A program made the position numbers and the translations under genes. Below, piece after piece: positions 1-9,559 of a stretch of 64,000 nucleotides of DNA. Below the pieces are notes generated by a model. That model was not told the origin of the DNA. It saw only the letters and a list, made by a program, of their open reading frames with translations, and searched no databases. Numbering within the stretch: the stretch's first letter is position 1; every line of letters begins with the position of its first letter. Source of the DNA: CAZICM01 sp964537685 (GTDB lineage Bacteria > Myxococcota_A > Polyangia > Polyangiales > Polyangiaceae); assembly GCA_964537685.1 (NCBI GenBank), contig CAZICM010000034.1:1-64000 (forward strand), read 5' to 3'.

Positions 1-1
1 C

Positions 2-1552
2 GAGCAATGCGACGACGGCAATATGAGCAATACCGACGGCTGCCTCAATACATGCGTGCCGGCGGGCTGCGGCGATGGTTTTGTTCAAATGGGCGTCGAG
101 ACCTGCGACGACGGCAATATGAACAATACCGATGCTTGTCTTAATAGCTGTTTGCCCGCGACGTGCGGCGATGGCTTTGTGCGCGCGGGCGTCGAGATGT
201 GCGACGACGGCAATATGAGCAATAGCGACGCTTGCCTCAATACGTGTGTAATGGCGGCCTGCGGTGATGGCTTTACGCAAACCGGCGTCGAGCAATGCGA
301 TGACGGAAATATGAGCAATACAGATGCATGTCTCGTCAATTGCGTGATTGCCAAGTGCGGCGATGGCCAAGTGCAAATGGGTGTCGAACCCTGCGACGAT
401 GGCAATTTAAGCAATACGGATTCGTGCCTCAACAATTGCACCGTGGCGAGCTGCGGCGATGGCTATGTGCAGGCGGGTATTGAGGAATGCGATGACGCGA
501 ATATGGTGAACGGCGATAATTGCTTGAACACCTGCAAGGTTGCGGTGTGCGGCGACGGCGTGACCCAAACCGGCGTTGAAGCCTGCGATGACGGCAATAT
601 GGACAATACCGATGCCTGCGTGATGGGCTGTGCAAATGCGGCCTGTGGCGATGGGTATGTGCACACGGGCGTCGAAGCCTGCGACGATGGCAATACAATC
701 GATACAGATGCTTGTAAAAACGATTGTAAATTGCCTGGCTGCGGCGACGGTATTGTTTCGGGCATGGAAGAGTGCGACGACGGAAACCTGAGCAATACGG
801 ATGGATGTCTAAATACGTGTTTGAATGCGTCTTGCGGCGACGGCTTTATGCAAACGGGCGTTGAAGAATGCGACGATGGCAATGCCGATAATACGGACGC
901 TTGTTTGGATACCTGCGTAAATGCCGATTGCGGCGATGGTTTTGTGCAGGATGGAGCCGAAGAATGCGACGACGCGAATAGCAACAATAGCGATGATTGC
1001 GTTGTGGGCTGTAAAACCGCATTCTGCGGCGACGGCTATGTGCAGGCGGGCGTCGAGGGATGCGACGATGGGAACAATATCGATAATGATGCGTGTCCCA
1101 ACAGTTGTTTATTCTCGAAGTGCGGCAATGGAGTGAAAGAAGCGAACGAGCCTTGCGACGACGGCAATTTAAGCAATACGGACGAATGCTTAAACACCTG
1201 CAATCTCGCGAGCTGCGGCGATACGTTCGTTCATGTGGGCGTCGAGGAATGCGACGATGGCAATGGTGTGGCGGGCGATGGCTGCGAGCCTGATTGCACC
1301 TTGGGCGAAGGCGGCGCGGGCGGCGCGGGCGGTATGGGCGGCGCGGGCGGTGCTGGAGGCGCAGGCGGTGCTGGAGGCGCAGGCGGCGCGGGCGGAAGCA
1401 TGTCGTCGAGCTCGGGCGGCAATGATCCCGAAGACGAGGGAGGCTGCGGATGCCGGGTGCCCGGCGCCGAAGAGCCTGTCAATTCGAAGGGATTGATTGT
1501 ATTGTTGGGCTTAATGGCCGCTGCGGCATTGCGCAGGAAGCGCGCCGCCTAA
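2..1552 (+). CDS. DUF4215 repeat protein with MYXO-CTERM tail (5' partial)
   Basis: The reading frame is open to the left edge, so the start lies outside the window. What is visible is a string of about 13 complete Cys-rich repeats of roughly 32 residues plus part of another, each following CGDGxxQxGVExCDDGN...DxCxxxC. This is the DUF4215 (myxococcus cysteine-rich) repeat. After the repeats come a Gly-Gly-Ala spacer, a short Ser run, a GCGC motif, one hydrophobic helix (LIVLLGLMAAAALRR) and a basic end. That layout is the MYXO-CTERM sorting tail, known to be handled by a myxosortase and to leave the protein on the surface or released. The protein is therefore inferred to be exported, disulphide-rich and surface-linked. 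Its ligand is unknown. It converges on the next gene with a 1-nt gap. Confidence 0.9.
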   Translation, partial: EQCDDGNMSNTDGCLNTCVPAGCGDGFVQMGVETCDDGNMNNTDACLNSCLPATCGDGFVRAGVEMCDDGNMSNSDACLNTCVMAACGDGFTQTGVEQCDDGNMSNTDACLVNCVIAKCGDGQVQMGVEPCDDGNLSNTDSCLNNCTVASCGDGYVQAGIEECDDANMVNGDNCLNTCKVAVCGDGVTQTGVEACDDGNMDNTDACVMGCANAACGDGYVHTGVEACDDGNTIDTDACKNDCKLPGCGDGIVSGMEECDDGNLSNTDGCLNTCLNASCGDGFMQTGVEECDDGNADNTDACLDTCVNADCGDGFVQDGAEECDDANSNNSDDCVVGCKTAFCGDGYVQAGVEGCDDGNNIDNDACPNSCLFSKCGNGVKEANEPCDDGNLSNTDECLNTCNLASCGDTFVHVGVEECDDGNGVAGDGCEPDCTLGEGGAGGAGGMGGAGGAGGAGGAGGAGGAGGSMSSSSGGNDPEDEGGCGCRVPGAEEPVNSKGLIVLLGLMAAAALRRKRAA

Positions 1553-1553
1553 T

Positions 1554-3308
1554 TCAAAAGCTGAAACGGCCCCGCGACCAAACCAACGAACCTCCCGCCG
1601 CGGGGTCGCCGAACTTCGTATAATCCTCCCCCAATTGAAACAATAAGCCCAATCCCAAATCCAAGCCGTTCCCAAAATTATAATTGAATTCAGGGTAAAT
1701 AACGGCCGAAAATCCTTCCTCCGAAAATGGCGAGTACTCGGTGCGGACTCGCTTTTCCTGATCCGCATCCCAGTGCTCTTCGCTGTAACCGGTGAGATCT
1801 AAAATGGTAAAGAGCCGAATCATCGCGGCGTCATTGAGGAATTTATAATCAATGCCCAATACGATATAATCGCCGAGCCTGTTTTTGGTGATTTCCTGGG
1901 CGCATTTGGTTCCGTCTTTTGGAAGAGCGCAGCGGTTAATGGTTTGAACGTCCCGCGTGGTGACGCTGCTCTTGCGGACCGTTACGCCGGGATGAATAAA
2001 ATCGCCGGCCCCGAATTCGTCCATGAGGCCGTGCACCCATTGCGCGTTGACATAAATCCCGCCTGGAAATGTATAATCCAATCCGATCGTCCATTTTAAA
2101 AATGGTGTCGAATCGATTACGTTGGGCCTGCGGCCTCCGGGAACGCCATCGCCGTCGTAATCGTATTCACCTGCTTTTTGAGGGAATTCAAGCGCCAAAT
2201 CATCATTGGAAATTTCAATCTTGGTGCGCGATGGCACAATGAGCGCTCCTTCAAATCGGTATCCAATTCCTTGAATTTCGTCGCTAATCCAATCCAGAGG
2301 AATTTCGCCCGCGGCATTTAAGCCGTATACATGCATGCGCGGATAGGTCAGCGTGACGTCGGTCTCTAGCAATCCTTTAATGCAGTCTTTTGAGTCGCTG
2401 GGATTGCATTGAACGCCGGGTTTGTGGCGGGTGTGGTTGTGAATGGGCTGGGGAAAATCGCTGAAACCATTGTAATAGCTGAGGGCGATATCCTGTTCGG
2501 CGAAGGTGCCCGCGAGCCGGTAGGCGAATTGCATGTTTTTGGCGCTTCGATCGGGCAATTGCAAAATTGTGTTCGATACGACGGTCGGATGTCCAAGCGT
2601 TGCGCCGGCCGTGGAATTTAAATCGGCAATCAGGCGGCGGCGGAGGCCGTCGTCGAGCACCGGAATGCGATCGACGGCGGCAAGGCTTAAAAGCCCTGTT
2701 TCGGGAATGAGGGCGGGCCGGAAAATGGGCACGAGCACGCCCGACATCGAAAGGGATTCGTTGACCCAATAATCGAGTTTGAGCATGAAATTGCCGGCTT
2801 GGCGGCCAAATAACAAAGGGTCGCGCAGATCGTCGGGATTGAGATTGTTGGTTGGATTGAATTGGTCGGCTTCGCCCCAAAGCACGGTTTGCTGGCCAAC
2901 GCGCAAATCCAATCCTTTCAATATTAAATCCTTGACATCCACGAAGAGGGCCGGGAATTCAATGCGATAGGGATCGGTCTTTTCAATGCGGAATAAGTCG
3001 CCGACGCTTTTGGCATCGGGTGAGACGCCGTAGAGCACGAAATCGGCCGCGGCCTGGCCCGAGAGCGAGCCGTAGGAGGCGCCGAATTTTAGGCCCGCGA
3101 TGCTTTGGCTGCGTTCGATGCCGGCGGGGAATTCATAGCGGCCGTAGAATTCGCCAACGCCCACGGTATTGAGGCGAAAGCGCAAATCGTGCTGAATGCG
3201 GCCCCCCCAGTCAAATTCGAGTTCGTCGGCGAGAGAGGTGGAGGGCAATGCGCCGATAAAAAGCAGAGCCGCGAGGGCGGGGCCAGTGCGGGTTTTGGAC
3301 GTTTTCAC
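1554..3308 (-). CDS. DUF1302-like outer-membrane beta-barrel protein
   Basis: The 584-residue product has an N-terminal signal peptide (basic start, hydrophobic core, cleavage near SLA-DEL). The mature part is rich in alternating hydrophobic and aromatic strands, ends in Phe like many outer-membrane barrels, and carries the GQQTVLWGEAD stretch resembling the conserved VGRQxxxWG region of DUF1302 proteins. Family members are found beside MMPL transporters and LolA-like proteins, which is exactly the arrangement here: it is the third gene of a minus-strand operon, 10 nt after the LolA-like gene. The likely role is an outer-membrane partner in lipid or hydrophobic-compound export; the substrate is not visible. 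The assignment to DUF1302 is by motif and context, not by a search. Confidence 0.75.
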   Translation of the reverse strand: MKTSKTRTGPALAALLFIGALPSTSLADELEFDWGGRIQHDLRFRLNTVGVGEFYGRYEFPAGIERSQSIAGLKFGASYGSLSGQAAADFVLYGVSPDAKSVGDLFRIEKTDPYRIEFPALFVDVKDLILKGLDLRVGQQTVLWGEADQFNPTNNLNPDDLRDPLLFGRQAGNFMLKLDYWVNESLSMSGVLVPIFRPALIPETGLLSLAAVDRIPVLDDGLRRRLIADLNSTAGATLGHPTVVSNTILQLPDRSAKNMQFAYRLAGTFAEQDIALSYYNGFSDFPQPIHNHTRHKPGVQCNPSDSKDCIKGLLETDVTLTYPRMHVYGLNAAGEIPLDWISDEIQGIGYRFEGALIVPSRTKIEISNDDLALEFPQKAGEYDYDGDGVPGGRRPNVIDSTPFLKWTIGLDYTFPGGIYVNAQWVHGLMDEFGAGDFIHPGVTVRKSSVTTRDVQTINRCALPKDGTKCAQEITKNRLGDYIVLGIDYKFLNDAAMIRLFTILDLTGYSEEHWDADQEKRVRTEYSPFSEEGFSAVIYPEFNYNFGNGLDLGLGLLFQLGEDYTKFGDPAAGGSLVWSRGRFSF

Positions 3309-3318
3309 GCCCTGCGTT

Positions 3319-4074
3319 TTACTTCTCTAGGGCGCGCTTTGAGAAGATCTCATCTGACATCTCTCCATTGAGCTTGGAGGTTTTTACGCTGAGCTCGGTG
3401 GATTGGCCGCCTTTGGTATGGTCGACCATTTTTAATTTATTGGGAACGCAGACATCGCCCTCGCATTTGTAATCGCTGCGGGTTTCGGTCTTTAAATGCA
3501 CGCCTTTTTCATTAAAGTATTTAATTTCGGTGGGGAGTTTTTTGTCTTTGGAGATGGTGAGCTCGATTTTGGGATAAGGCGCTTCGACGCCGCTTTTGGG
3601 GGCGAGGGCCAATTTGGTGGAGGAAGCGTCATCCGATAGAATGGAAGCGGTATAAAAACCGCTGTAGCGCAGGAGCATAAAATCGGATTGGCTGAAGGTC
3701 ATGCCCATGAAGCCCTGGCCCTGCACATGGCTGGCAATGCGGCGGACTTTTCCAAAGGCGGGCAAATATACATACATTTGCGTCGGCGATAGAATCAATA
3801 CTTTGGTGCCTTTCATGTCGGCGGGCGATACAAATTCCGTCAGCCTTTTTTCGCCCTTTAATTTAATATCGAGCTCCAATTTCTTGGCGTCTTTATTGGG
3901 CTCTTGGTTAATGACTTCATAACGGATGTAGTGGGTCTTGTAGCGGTTCATCGCGCTGTCCACCGAGGCGAGCACTTTATCGCCCGCTTCATCGGCAAAC
4001 GAAGAACCCGACAGCGCACTCAATGAAAGAAAAGCCGCGCCGGAAAAAGCCAACACCCGAATATTGTTTTTCAT
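3319..4074 (-). CDS. LolA-like outer membrane lipoprotein-sorting family protein
   Basis: The 251-residue product has a clear signal peptide ending near SSFA-DEAGD. The mature protein resembles the LolA-like family annotated as outer membrane lipoprotein-sorting proteins: a beta-rich half barrel with the typical segments KGTKVLILSPTQMYVYLP, FMGMTFSQSDF and LPTEIKYFNEKG. Such proteins act in the periplasm as carriers of hydrophobic cargo and are commonly encoded with MMPL/RND transporters. It lies between the transporter gene (30 nt upstream) and the DUF1302-like barrel gene (10 nt downstream), so a shuttle role between the inner-membrane pump and outer membrane is inferred. It is not the housekeeping LolA, being longer and operon-linked to the pump. 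Confidence 0.8.
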   Translation of the reverse strand: MKNNIRVLAFSGAAFLSLSALSGSSFADEAGDKVLASVDSAMNRYKTHYIRYEVINQEPNKDAKKLELDIKLKGEKRLTEFVSPADMKGTKVLILSPTQMYVYLPAFGKVRRIASHVQGQGFMGMTFSQSDFMLLRYSGFYTASILSDDASSTKLALAPKSGVEAPYPKIELTISKDKKLPTEIKYFNEKGVHLKTETRSDYKCEGDVCVPNKLKMVDHTKGGQSTELSVKTSKLNGEMSDEIFSKRALEK

Positions 4075-4104
4075 GTCTGAATCCTCGTCATCGGTGAATG
4101 CAAC

Positions 4105-6984
4105 TTAAGACGTCGAATCGGTGCTCAAGACCGCTGATTCCGCGTCGGACGAGACAGGCTCATCCGATATTCGAACCGGACGCAAATATTTATTTTTTCG
4201 TGCGAGCGCGGGGATAAGCGCAAAGGTGACGACCGCCGCGACAATCATGGCGGCCGCCGTTAAGCCTCCCACGTTTTGGAGCGGCCGGGCTTCGCCAAGG
4301 GTGAGCACAAAAAATCCCGCGGCGACCATTAGCGCGTTGATCCAAATGCCTAGGCCGGCTTTTTTGGCCGATTCCGCCGCAGCATCCGTCAATGGCCGGC
4401 CAGCATCGGCCTTCCAGCTCACCATGACGTGAATCGCGTAGTCGATGCCTGCTCCAATAATCAAGCTCGCTAATATCGATGTGCCAATGTCCAGGCGTAT
4501 GTCGAAATAGCCCATTCCGCCGTACATAATGAGCAGGGTGACTACAATGGGCATGATGGCCATCAATCCGCTCCACAGCGATCGGAACATCACAATGGTA
4601 ATGATGGCGACCAATGCGAAGGCAAATATAAAGCTCTTGACTTGGTTGGTGGCCACGCTTCTCGATAATCCGCGGTGAAGTACGGGCAACCCCGTTACAT
4701 CGACGCGGATGCGATTCATTTCATTCGCATTGGACGATAATTCGACCGGAATATATACGCTGTCATTGTCGATATCCATGATCGCATTGGATAAAAGAGC
4801 CTTGTAGCGTTCGCCCTTGTCGCCTTCGGGGATGGGGATCGAGGCTTCTTTCACCAGGGTTTGGACTCTCGATTTGGAGAGTTCGCGGCGGCGCATTTCG
4901 GCGAGGGGCCGCAGGGAAGAAGCGGCTAAATCTTGTATGATTTCGCTGTCTTTGGGCAGTTCAAGAGCCAGGGCAAGGGCTTGTTCGGCGTCGCTTTGGG
5001 CCGCGCCCGCGGGCAGTCGAGCCAATGCGGCTGCGGCCCGATCGGCTGCATCTGAAGGGTTTTCAGGTAGCTCGCCGGGGAATTCGTCCGAGCTTAAGAA
5101 GGCTTTCAGCGCGCTTTTTAAGCCTTCGCTGCTGATATCGGTGCCCAAATGCAAAAGCCTATTTTCTACGGCTTTTTGGGTCTCGGGCGTCCAGACGACG
5201 CCCTGAAGTTTGGTTGCCGCGGCCAGGCGCGCGAGGATTTGGGCGGCCAGGCGGCTTTGGGCCTGCGGGTTTTTATCGGAGATAAGCGATGTTTTGATAT
5301 AGCCGGCGGATGAAGCTTCTTTGGCGAGGGATTCGATTTTTTCGAGCAGGGGCTCGACCTCGGCCGGGCGCGATGCGCTGAGTTTGATTTGTATGAGGGC
5401 TTCGCCGCGATCGTCGGTGACCAATTGGGCGACAGCGCGGTTTGAGCTTACAAAGCGATAAAGCAGGGCAATCTTTGCGGATGTGTCGGGAATGCGACGG
5501 TCTCCCTCCATGGCTTCGTTGATTTGGGCAATGACGGCGGCGACATCGTTGACCGAGGAAACGCCGGGTAAAATGGCAATTCGATCGGATAGGAGCCGAA
5601 CTTCCCTTAGGGTGTAGGGATCGTTCATGTCGCCTTTGATGTGCAATTGCACAAAGAGCGAACCTCCGAAATGGTCGGCTAGAAAATGTTCGGCTTGATC
5701 GGGCGGGCTGCCTTTGCTGAAAAATGCGGCGTTATCCATGCGGCTGTCGATGCGCAGGGTGAAAAACGCGCCAAGCCCAGCCAATAACCCAACCACAACG
5801 CCCACGGGAATGCGCTTCCGGGTAATCCATACGGCCGATTTTGCGAACAATCCATCTGTAATGGATTTGGGGGCGGGTTTGCCTTTTAGATTGGCAATCC
5901 GGATCACGGCGGGGACAAAGGTAAAGGATAAAATAAGCGTCGCCAGAATGCCCAGCGCGGTAAATACGCCAAAGGTGCGCATGGGCTGAATGTCCATCAT
6001 GACGTAGGACATGAGGCCGGCAAAGGTGGTCAGGCCCGAGGCAAAGACGGCGGGGCCGACTTCGCACAGCGTGCGTACGAGGGCTTCTTCACAATCGAAT
6101 TCAGAGGCTTTTTCATAGTATCGGGCGAGAATATGTATGGAGTAGGCGCTGCCCAATGCGAATAAAATGACGGGCATTGAGCCGAGCATGATGTTGGAGT
6201 GCACATCGAGGGCTCCCATGAGGCCGAGGGAAATTAATATGCCGGCGGCGGTCGATAAGAGCGCGAGGGCGCTTCCGACAATATCGCGAAATGATGCAAT
6301 GGTGATGAGGACGATGAGGGCGACGGCCCAGGGCGCGAGTTTGCGGAGGTCGCTTTGGGTGACGCCGTAAATGTAGGTGGATATAAAAGGCGCGCCTCCC
6401 CAGTATTTGGCTTCGCTGGGGAATTCTTTTTCTACGATGGAGCGCACTTTTTCGGCCATGGCTTTGACTTCTGTTCCATTGGCCGCAAAGCAATATATTA
6501 ATGTTGATTTTTCATCTGATGAAATTAGATTCCCGACAATATGATCGCGGGACATGACTTTTTGGCGGAGGGCTTGTAGTCCGCTTTCGTTCTGGGGCAC
6601 GGTGCCGGCCAGGTAGCTGACTTGAATGCCTCCTTTTTCTACGTCCGGCGTGAAATCTTCGACGCTCGCTAGGCTGAGTGCGTAGGCAATTCCATCGGTT
6701 TCATTGAGGGTCTTGGTGGCCGAGGCAAGCCTGCTTAAAAAATTGGAATTAAATACGTTCGCGGTGCTTATTCCTACAATTGCAACGTCTAATCCGCCAA
6801 ATCGCTTGTTTACTTCATAGAAGTGCTGAACCTCGGGGTTGGTCTTTGGCAGGAAGGCTAAAATATCGTCGTCTTGTTTGACTTTGGTTCCCGCCCCAAG
6901 GCTAATCAGCGAAATGACAATGACAATTAGCGCCGTGACCCAGGCCGACGATTTTTTTGCAATAAACCTCGCAAACGTAAGCAT
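4105..6984 (-). CDS. MMPL/RND superfamily transporter
   Basis: The product of about 959 residues has the two-fold RND layout. An N-terminal helix is followed by a periplasmic domain, then a block of five or so membrane spans (around the WAVALIVLITIASF and LGSMPVILFALGSAYSIHIL segments), a central span, a second large soluble region rich in Ala/Leu helices, and a second membrane block near the C-terminus. The motif GAGIDYAIHVMVSW in the second block is typical of MMPL/SSD proteins. The ATG at 6984 is preferred; an in-frame start 13 codons upstream (7023) is possible. It leads an operon with the LolA-like and DUF1302-like genes, arguing for lipid or hopanoid-like cargo export, and is transcribed divergently from the kinase gene at 7067. 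Confidence 0.85.
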   Translation of the reverse strand: MLTFARFIAKKSSAWVTALIVIVISLISLGAGTKVKQDDDILAFLPKTNPEVQHFYEVNKRFGGLDVAIVGISTANVFNSNFLSRLASATKTLNETDGIAYALSLASVEDFTPDVEKGGIQVSYLAGTVPQNESGLQALRQKVMSRDHIVGNLISSDEKSTLIYCFAANGTEVKAMAEKVRSIVEKEFPSEAKYWGGAPFISTYIYGVTQSDLRKLAPWAVALIVLITIASFRDIVGSALALLSTAAGILISLGLMGALDVHSNIMLGSMPVILFALGSAYSIHILARYYEKASEFDCEEALVRTLCEVGPAVFASGLTTFAGLMSYVMMDIQPMRTFGVFTALGILATLILSFTFVPAVIRIANLKGKPAPKSITDGLFAKSAVWITRKRIPVGVVVGLLAGLGAFFTLRIDSRMDNAAFFSKGSPPDQAEHFLADHFGGSLFVQLHIKGDMNDPYTLREVRLLSDRIAILPGVSSVNDVAAVIAQINEAMEGDRRIPDTSAKIALLYRFVSSNRAVAQLVTDDRGEALIQIKLSASRPAEVEPLLEKIESLAKEASSAGYIKTSLISDKNPQAQSRLAAQILARLAAATKLQGVVWTPETQKAVENRLLHLGTDISSEGLKSALKAFLSSDEFPGELPENPSDAADRAAAALARLPAGAAQSDAEQALALALELPKDSEIIQDLAASSLRPLAEMRRRELSKSRVQTLVKEASIPIPEGDKGERYKALLSNAIMDIDNDSVYIPVELSSNANEMNRIRVDVTGLPVLHRGLSRSVATNQVKSFIFAFALVAIITIVMFRSLWSGLMAIMPIVVTLLIMYGGMGYFDIRLDIGTSILASLIIGAGIDYAIHVMVSWKADAGRPLTDAAAESAKKAGLGIWINALMVAAGFFVLTLGEARPLQNVGGLTAAAMIVAAVVTFALIPALARKNKYLRPVRISDEPVSSDAESAVLSTDSTS

Positions 6985-7066
6985 AAGAAGGCCGAGTATC
7001 GGGCAACCGGATTGCAAAGGCAACCACGGGTAATGCCGCTCTTATTCGATCTATATTCGCCCCGCA

Positions 7067-9514
7067 GTGAGTGACTTCATGAATCTCAAACCGAATACCC
7101 AAGTCGATGATGGCTCGGACGCAAAGACCGTGGCGATACCTGCCGCGAGAGCCGCCGAGTCTTTGGGGCCGCCTCTTCCTGCCAGTCATCCGTCGGGAAT
7201 GCCGGTGAGCGCGCAGAGTTCACGCGAAAACGGTTTTGATAATCCGCTGATCTGCGACCGGTATCAGCTTCTTAGCCTGCTCGGTGTGGGCGGGATGGGC
7301 AGTGTGTACTTGGCCCGGGATGTCGAGCTGGAGGAGATGGTCGCGCTGAAAACGCTGCGAAAAGAGCTGCTCGAAGATACGGATATGCTCGAGCGGTTTA
7401 AGAATGAAGTGAAGCTCGCGCGCAGGGTGACGCACAAGAATGTCGCGCGGATGTTCGATATTGGAGAGCATCAGGGTGAGAAGTTTTTGACGATGGAGTT
7501 TGTGGATGGGGAGTCGCTCGCTTCGCTGCTGGAGAAGGAAAAAAGGCTGTCTTTGCAGAGGATTGTCGAGCTGATGTCGGCGGTGTGTTCGGGGCTGGAA
7601 GCCGCGCACGCAGCAGGGGTGATCCACAGGGATTTGAAGCCCGATAATGTGATGCTGGCGAGGGATGGGCGGGTGCTGGTGACGGATTTCGGTATTGCGC
7701 GGGCGTCGCAGAGTTCGGCCGGCAAGACGATGGGGATGGTGCTGGGAACGCCTGCTTATATGGCGCCCGAGCAGGTGCTGGGTCAGAAGGATATCGATCA
7801 TCGCGCGGATATTTATGCATTGGGCGTGATGCTGTTTGAGATGTTTACGGGGCAGGATGCGTGGACGGGTGAGTCGCCGATGGCTGTCGCAACGGCGAGG
7901 CTGCTCAATCCGCCGCCCGATCCGCGGACGCGGAGGCCCGATGTTCCAGATGCGGTGTGCCGTATCATTTTGCGGTGTATGGCGCGTAACCGCGATGAGC
8001 GTTTTGCGAAGGCGGAAGAGGTGGCGCGCGAGCTGAGTACGCTGACGATGCCGTCGATGAAGGCGGCGGAGCAGGTGACGCTGGCAAAGGCGACTCCGGC
8101 GGCGATGGCGGCCGCTCCGGCCGGTGAGAAGAGTGTGGCTGTGCTTCCATTCCGCAATGCGGGAAGGCCCGAGGATGATTACTTGGCCGAGGGTTTGACG
8201 GATGACTTGATCGACGCGCTTTCGATGACGCGCGGGCTTAGGGTGTGTTCGCGCGGAACGGTGATGAAGTTTAAGGGGGCGGCTCAAGATCCGCGTTCGA
8301 TTGGAGCGGAGCTCAATGTGCAAGTCGTGGTGGAGGGCTCGGTGCGCAAGGCCGCGAATGCGATGCGGATCACGGCGAGGCTGGTGAGCGTGGCCGATGG
8401 GTTTCAGTTGTGGGCGAAGCGTTTTGATGGCTCGGATGCCGATGTGTTTGCGATTAACGATGAGGCCGCCCGGGCAATTGCGGAGGCGTTAACGGTGGAC
8501 GCGTCGGCGCCCGCGAGGAAGGTGACGGCGGATGCGGAAGCGATGGATCTGTATCTGCGGGCGCGGCACGAATATCACAAGGTGTGGCCTGAAAATGTGG
8601 CTCGCGCGGTTGCGATTTTTGAAGAGGCGCTGAGGCGCACGCCGGACGATCCGACGATTCTTTCGGGTTATGCGATCGCGAGGGCGCGTTTCAATTTCTT
8701 TACGGCGCAGGACATGAGCCAAGCGTTGGAGGCAGCCAAACGGGCTGTTGCGGCGGGTCCTGATTTGCCCGAGGCGCATCTGGCGCTGGGTACGGCTTTG
8801 TTTCAATCGGGCGATGTTCCCGCGGCCGTGAAGGAATTAAAAATCGCTATTTCGAAAGGGCCGAGCACGGCGGAGGCGCATTGGCTTTTGGGGCGGATTC
8901 TTTCGGAGATTGGGCAGATTCAGAACGCGATCCGGCATCTGGAGATGGCTTTGGTTTTTGATCCTTCGGTTTCGCTGGCATCGCGCGATTTGGCGCGCAC
9001 GCACGCGCTGCTTGGGCATTGGAGCGAAAGCGATCGCTACTTGGATTCCAATTCGAATTTTAACGACGAGTCGGGGCGGCCTATCGATAAGGCTCGTTTT
9101 CTCGCGTGGAAGCGTGACCCCGAGGCGGCCGCGCGGGTCTTGGCGCATATGCCGGCGGATGTGAGCGGGCGGTATTCCATTGCGCAGAAGCTGCTTAGGC
9201 TGGTGATGACCCACGGCGCCGAGAATTCGTTTGAATGGGCGGAAGATCCTATGCAGCAAGCGATGGCCAGGGGCGCGGGGCGAAGGCAGGCTTTTTTTGC
9301 ACAGGTGGGTGCCGAAATCCGGGCCTACATGGGGCGTTATGATGATGCGCTTCAGTCGATTCAGACCGCGGTGGATGCCGGTTTAATCGATTTGCTTTGG
9401 CTGACGCATTGTCCGCTCTTTGAGCCTCTTCGTTCCAATGCTCGTTTCTTGATGGAGCGCGCCCGTGTGGAAGAGAGGGTGCGGCCAATTCTTGAAGCGT
9501 ATATCATGCCATAA
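7067..9514 (+). CDS. Ser/Thr protein kinase with TolB-like domain and TPR repeats
   Basis: The 815-residue product begins with a complete Hanks-type kinase domain: glycine loop GVGGMGSV (73-80), VALK lysine K95, HRDLKPDN (187-194), DFG (207-209) and APE (233-235), so it should be active. After a short Ala-rich linker, SVAVLPF (about 356) opens a TolB/adenylate-cyclase-associated-like region, also found in bacterial kinases and transcription regulators with TPR tails. The rest is helical TPR-like repeats with Asp-Pro pairs (for example RRTPDDPTILSGYA). No membrane helix is seen, so it is probably cytoplasmic. The start is a GTG at 7067; an in-frame ATG lies at 7079. It is divergent from the MMPL operon and 45 nt upstream of a second kinase gene, so the two may be co-transcribed. 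Confidence 0.93.
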   Translation: MSDFMNLKPNTQVDDGSDAKTVAIPAARAAESLGPPLPASHPSGMPVSAQSSRENGFDNPLICDRYQLLSLLGVGGMGSVYLARDVELEEMVALKTLRKELLEDTDMLERFKNEVKLARRVTHKNVARMFDIGEHQGEKFLTMEFVDGESLASLLEKEKRLSLQRIVELMSAVCSGLEAAHAAGVIHRDLKPDNVMLARDGRVLVTDFGIARASQSSAGKTMGMVLGTPAYMAPEQVLGQKDIDHRADIYALGVMLFEMFTGQDAWTGESPMAVATARLLNPPPDPRTRRPDVPDAVCRIILRCMARNRDERFAKAEEVARELSTLTMPSMKAAEQVTLAKATPAAMAAAPAGEKSVAVLPFRNAGRPEDDYLAEGLTDDLIDALSMTRGLRVCSRGTVMKFKGAAQDPRSIGAELNVQVVVEGSVRKAANAMRITARLVSVADGFQLWAKRFDGSDADVFAINDEAARAIAEALTVDASAPARKVTADAEAMDLYLRARHEYHKVWPENVARAVAIFEEALRRTPDDPTILSGYAIARARFNFFTAQDMSQALEAAKRAVAAGPDLPEAHLALGTALFQSGDVPAAVKELKIAISKGPSTAEAHWLLGRILSEIGQIQNAIRHLEMALVFDPSVSLASRDLARTHALLGHWSESDRYLDSNSNFNDESGRPIDKARFLAWKRDPEAAARVLAHMPADVSGRYSIAQKLLRLVMTHGAENSFEWAEDPMQQAMARGAGRRQAFFAQVGAEIRAYMGRYDDALQSIQTAVDAGLIDLLWLTHCPLFEPLRSNARFLMERARVEERVRPILEAYIMP

Positions 9515-9559
9515 ATCTTATTGTATTTATAATAAATTCAATCATATAAGGAGCCTGCG

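Noticed and set aside
2..1300. CRISPR-like periodic repeat
   Set aside because: The period of about 96 nt is in frame and encodes DUF4215 units; there are no unique spacers.
1312..1398. Non-coding GC-rich minisatellite
   Set aside because: The repeat lies in frame and encodes the Gly-Gly-Ala spacer of the surface protein.
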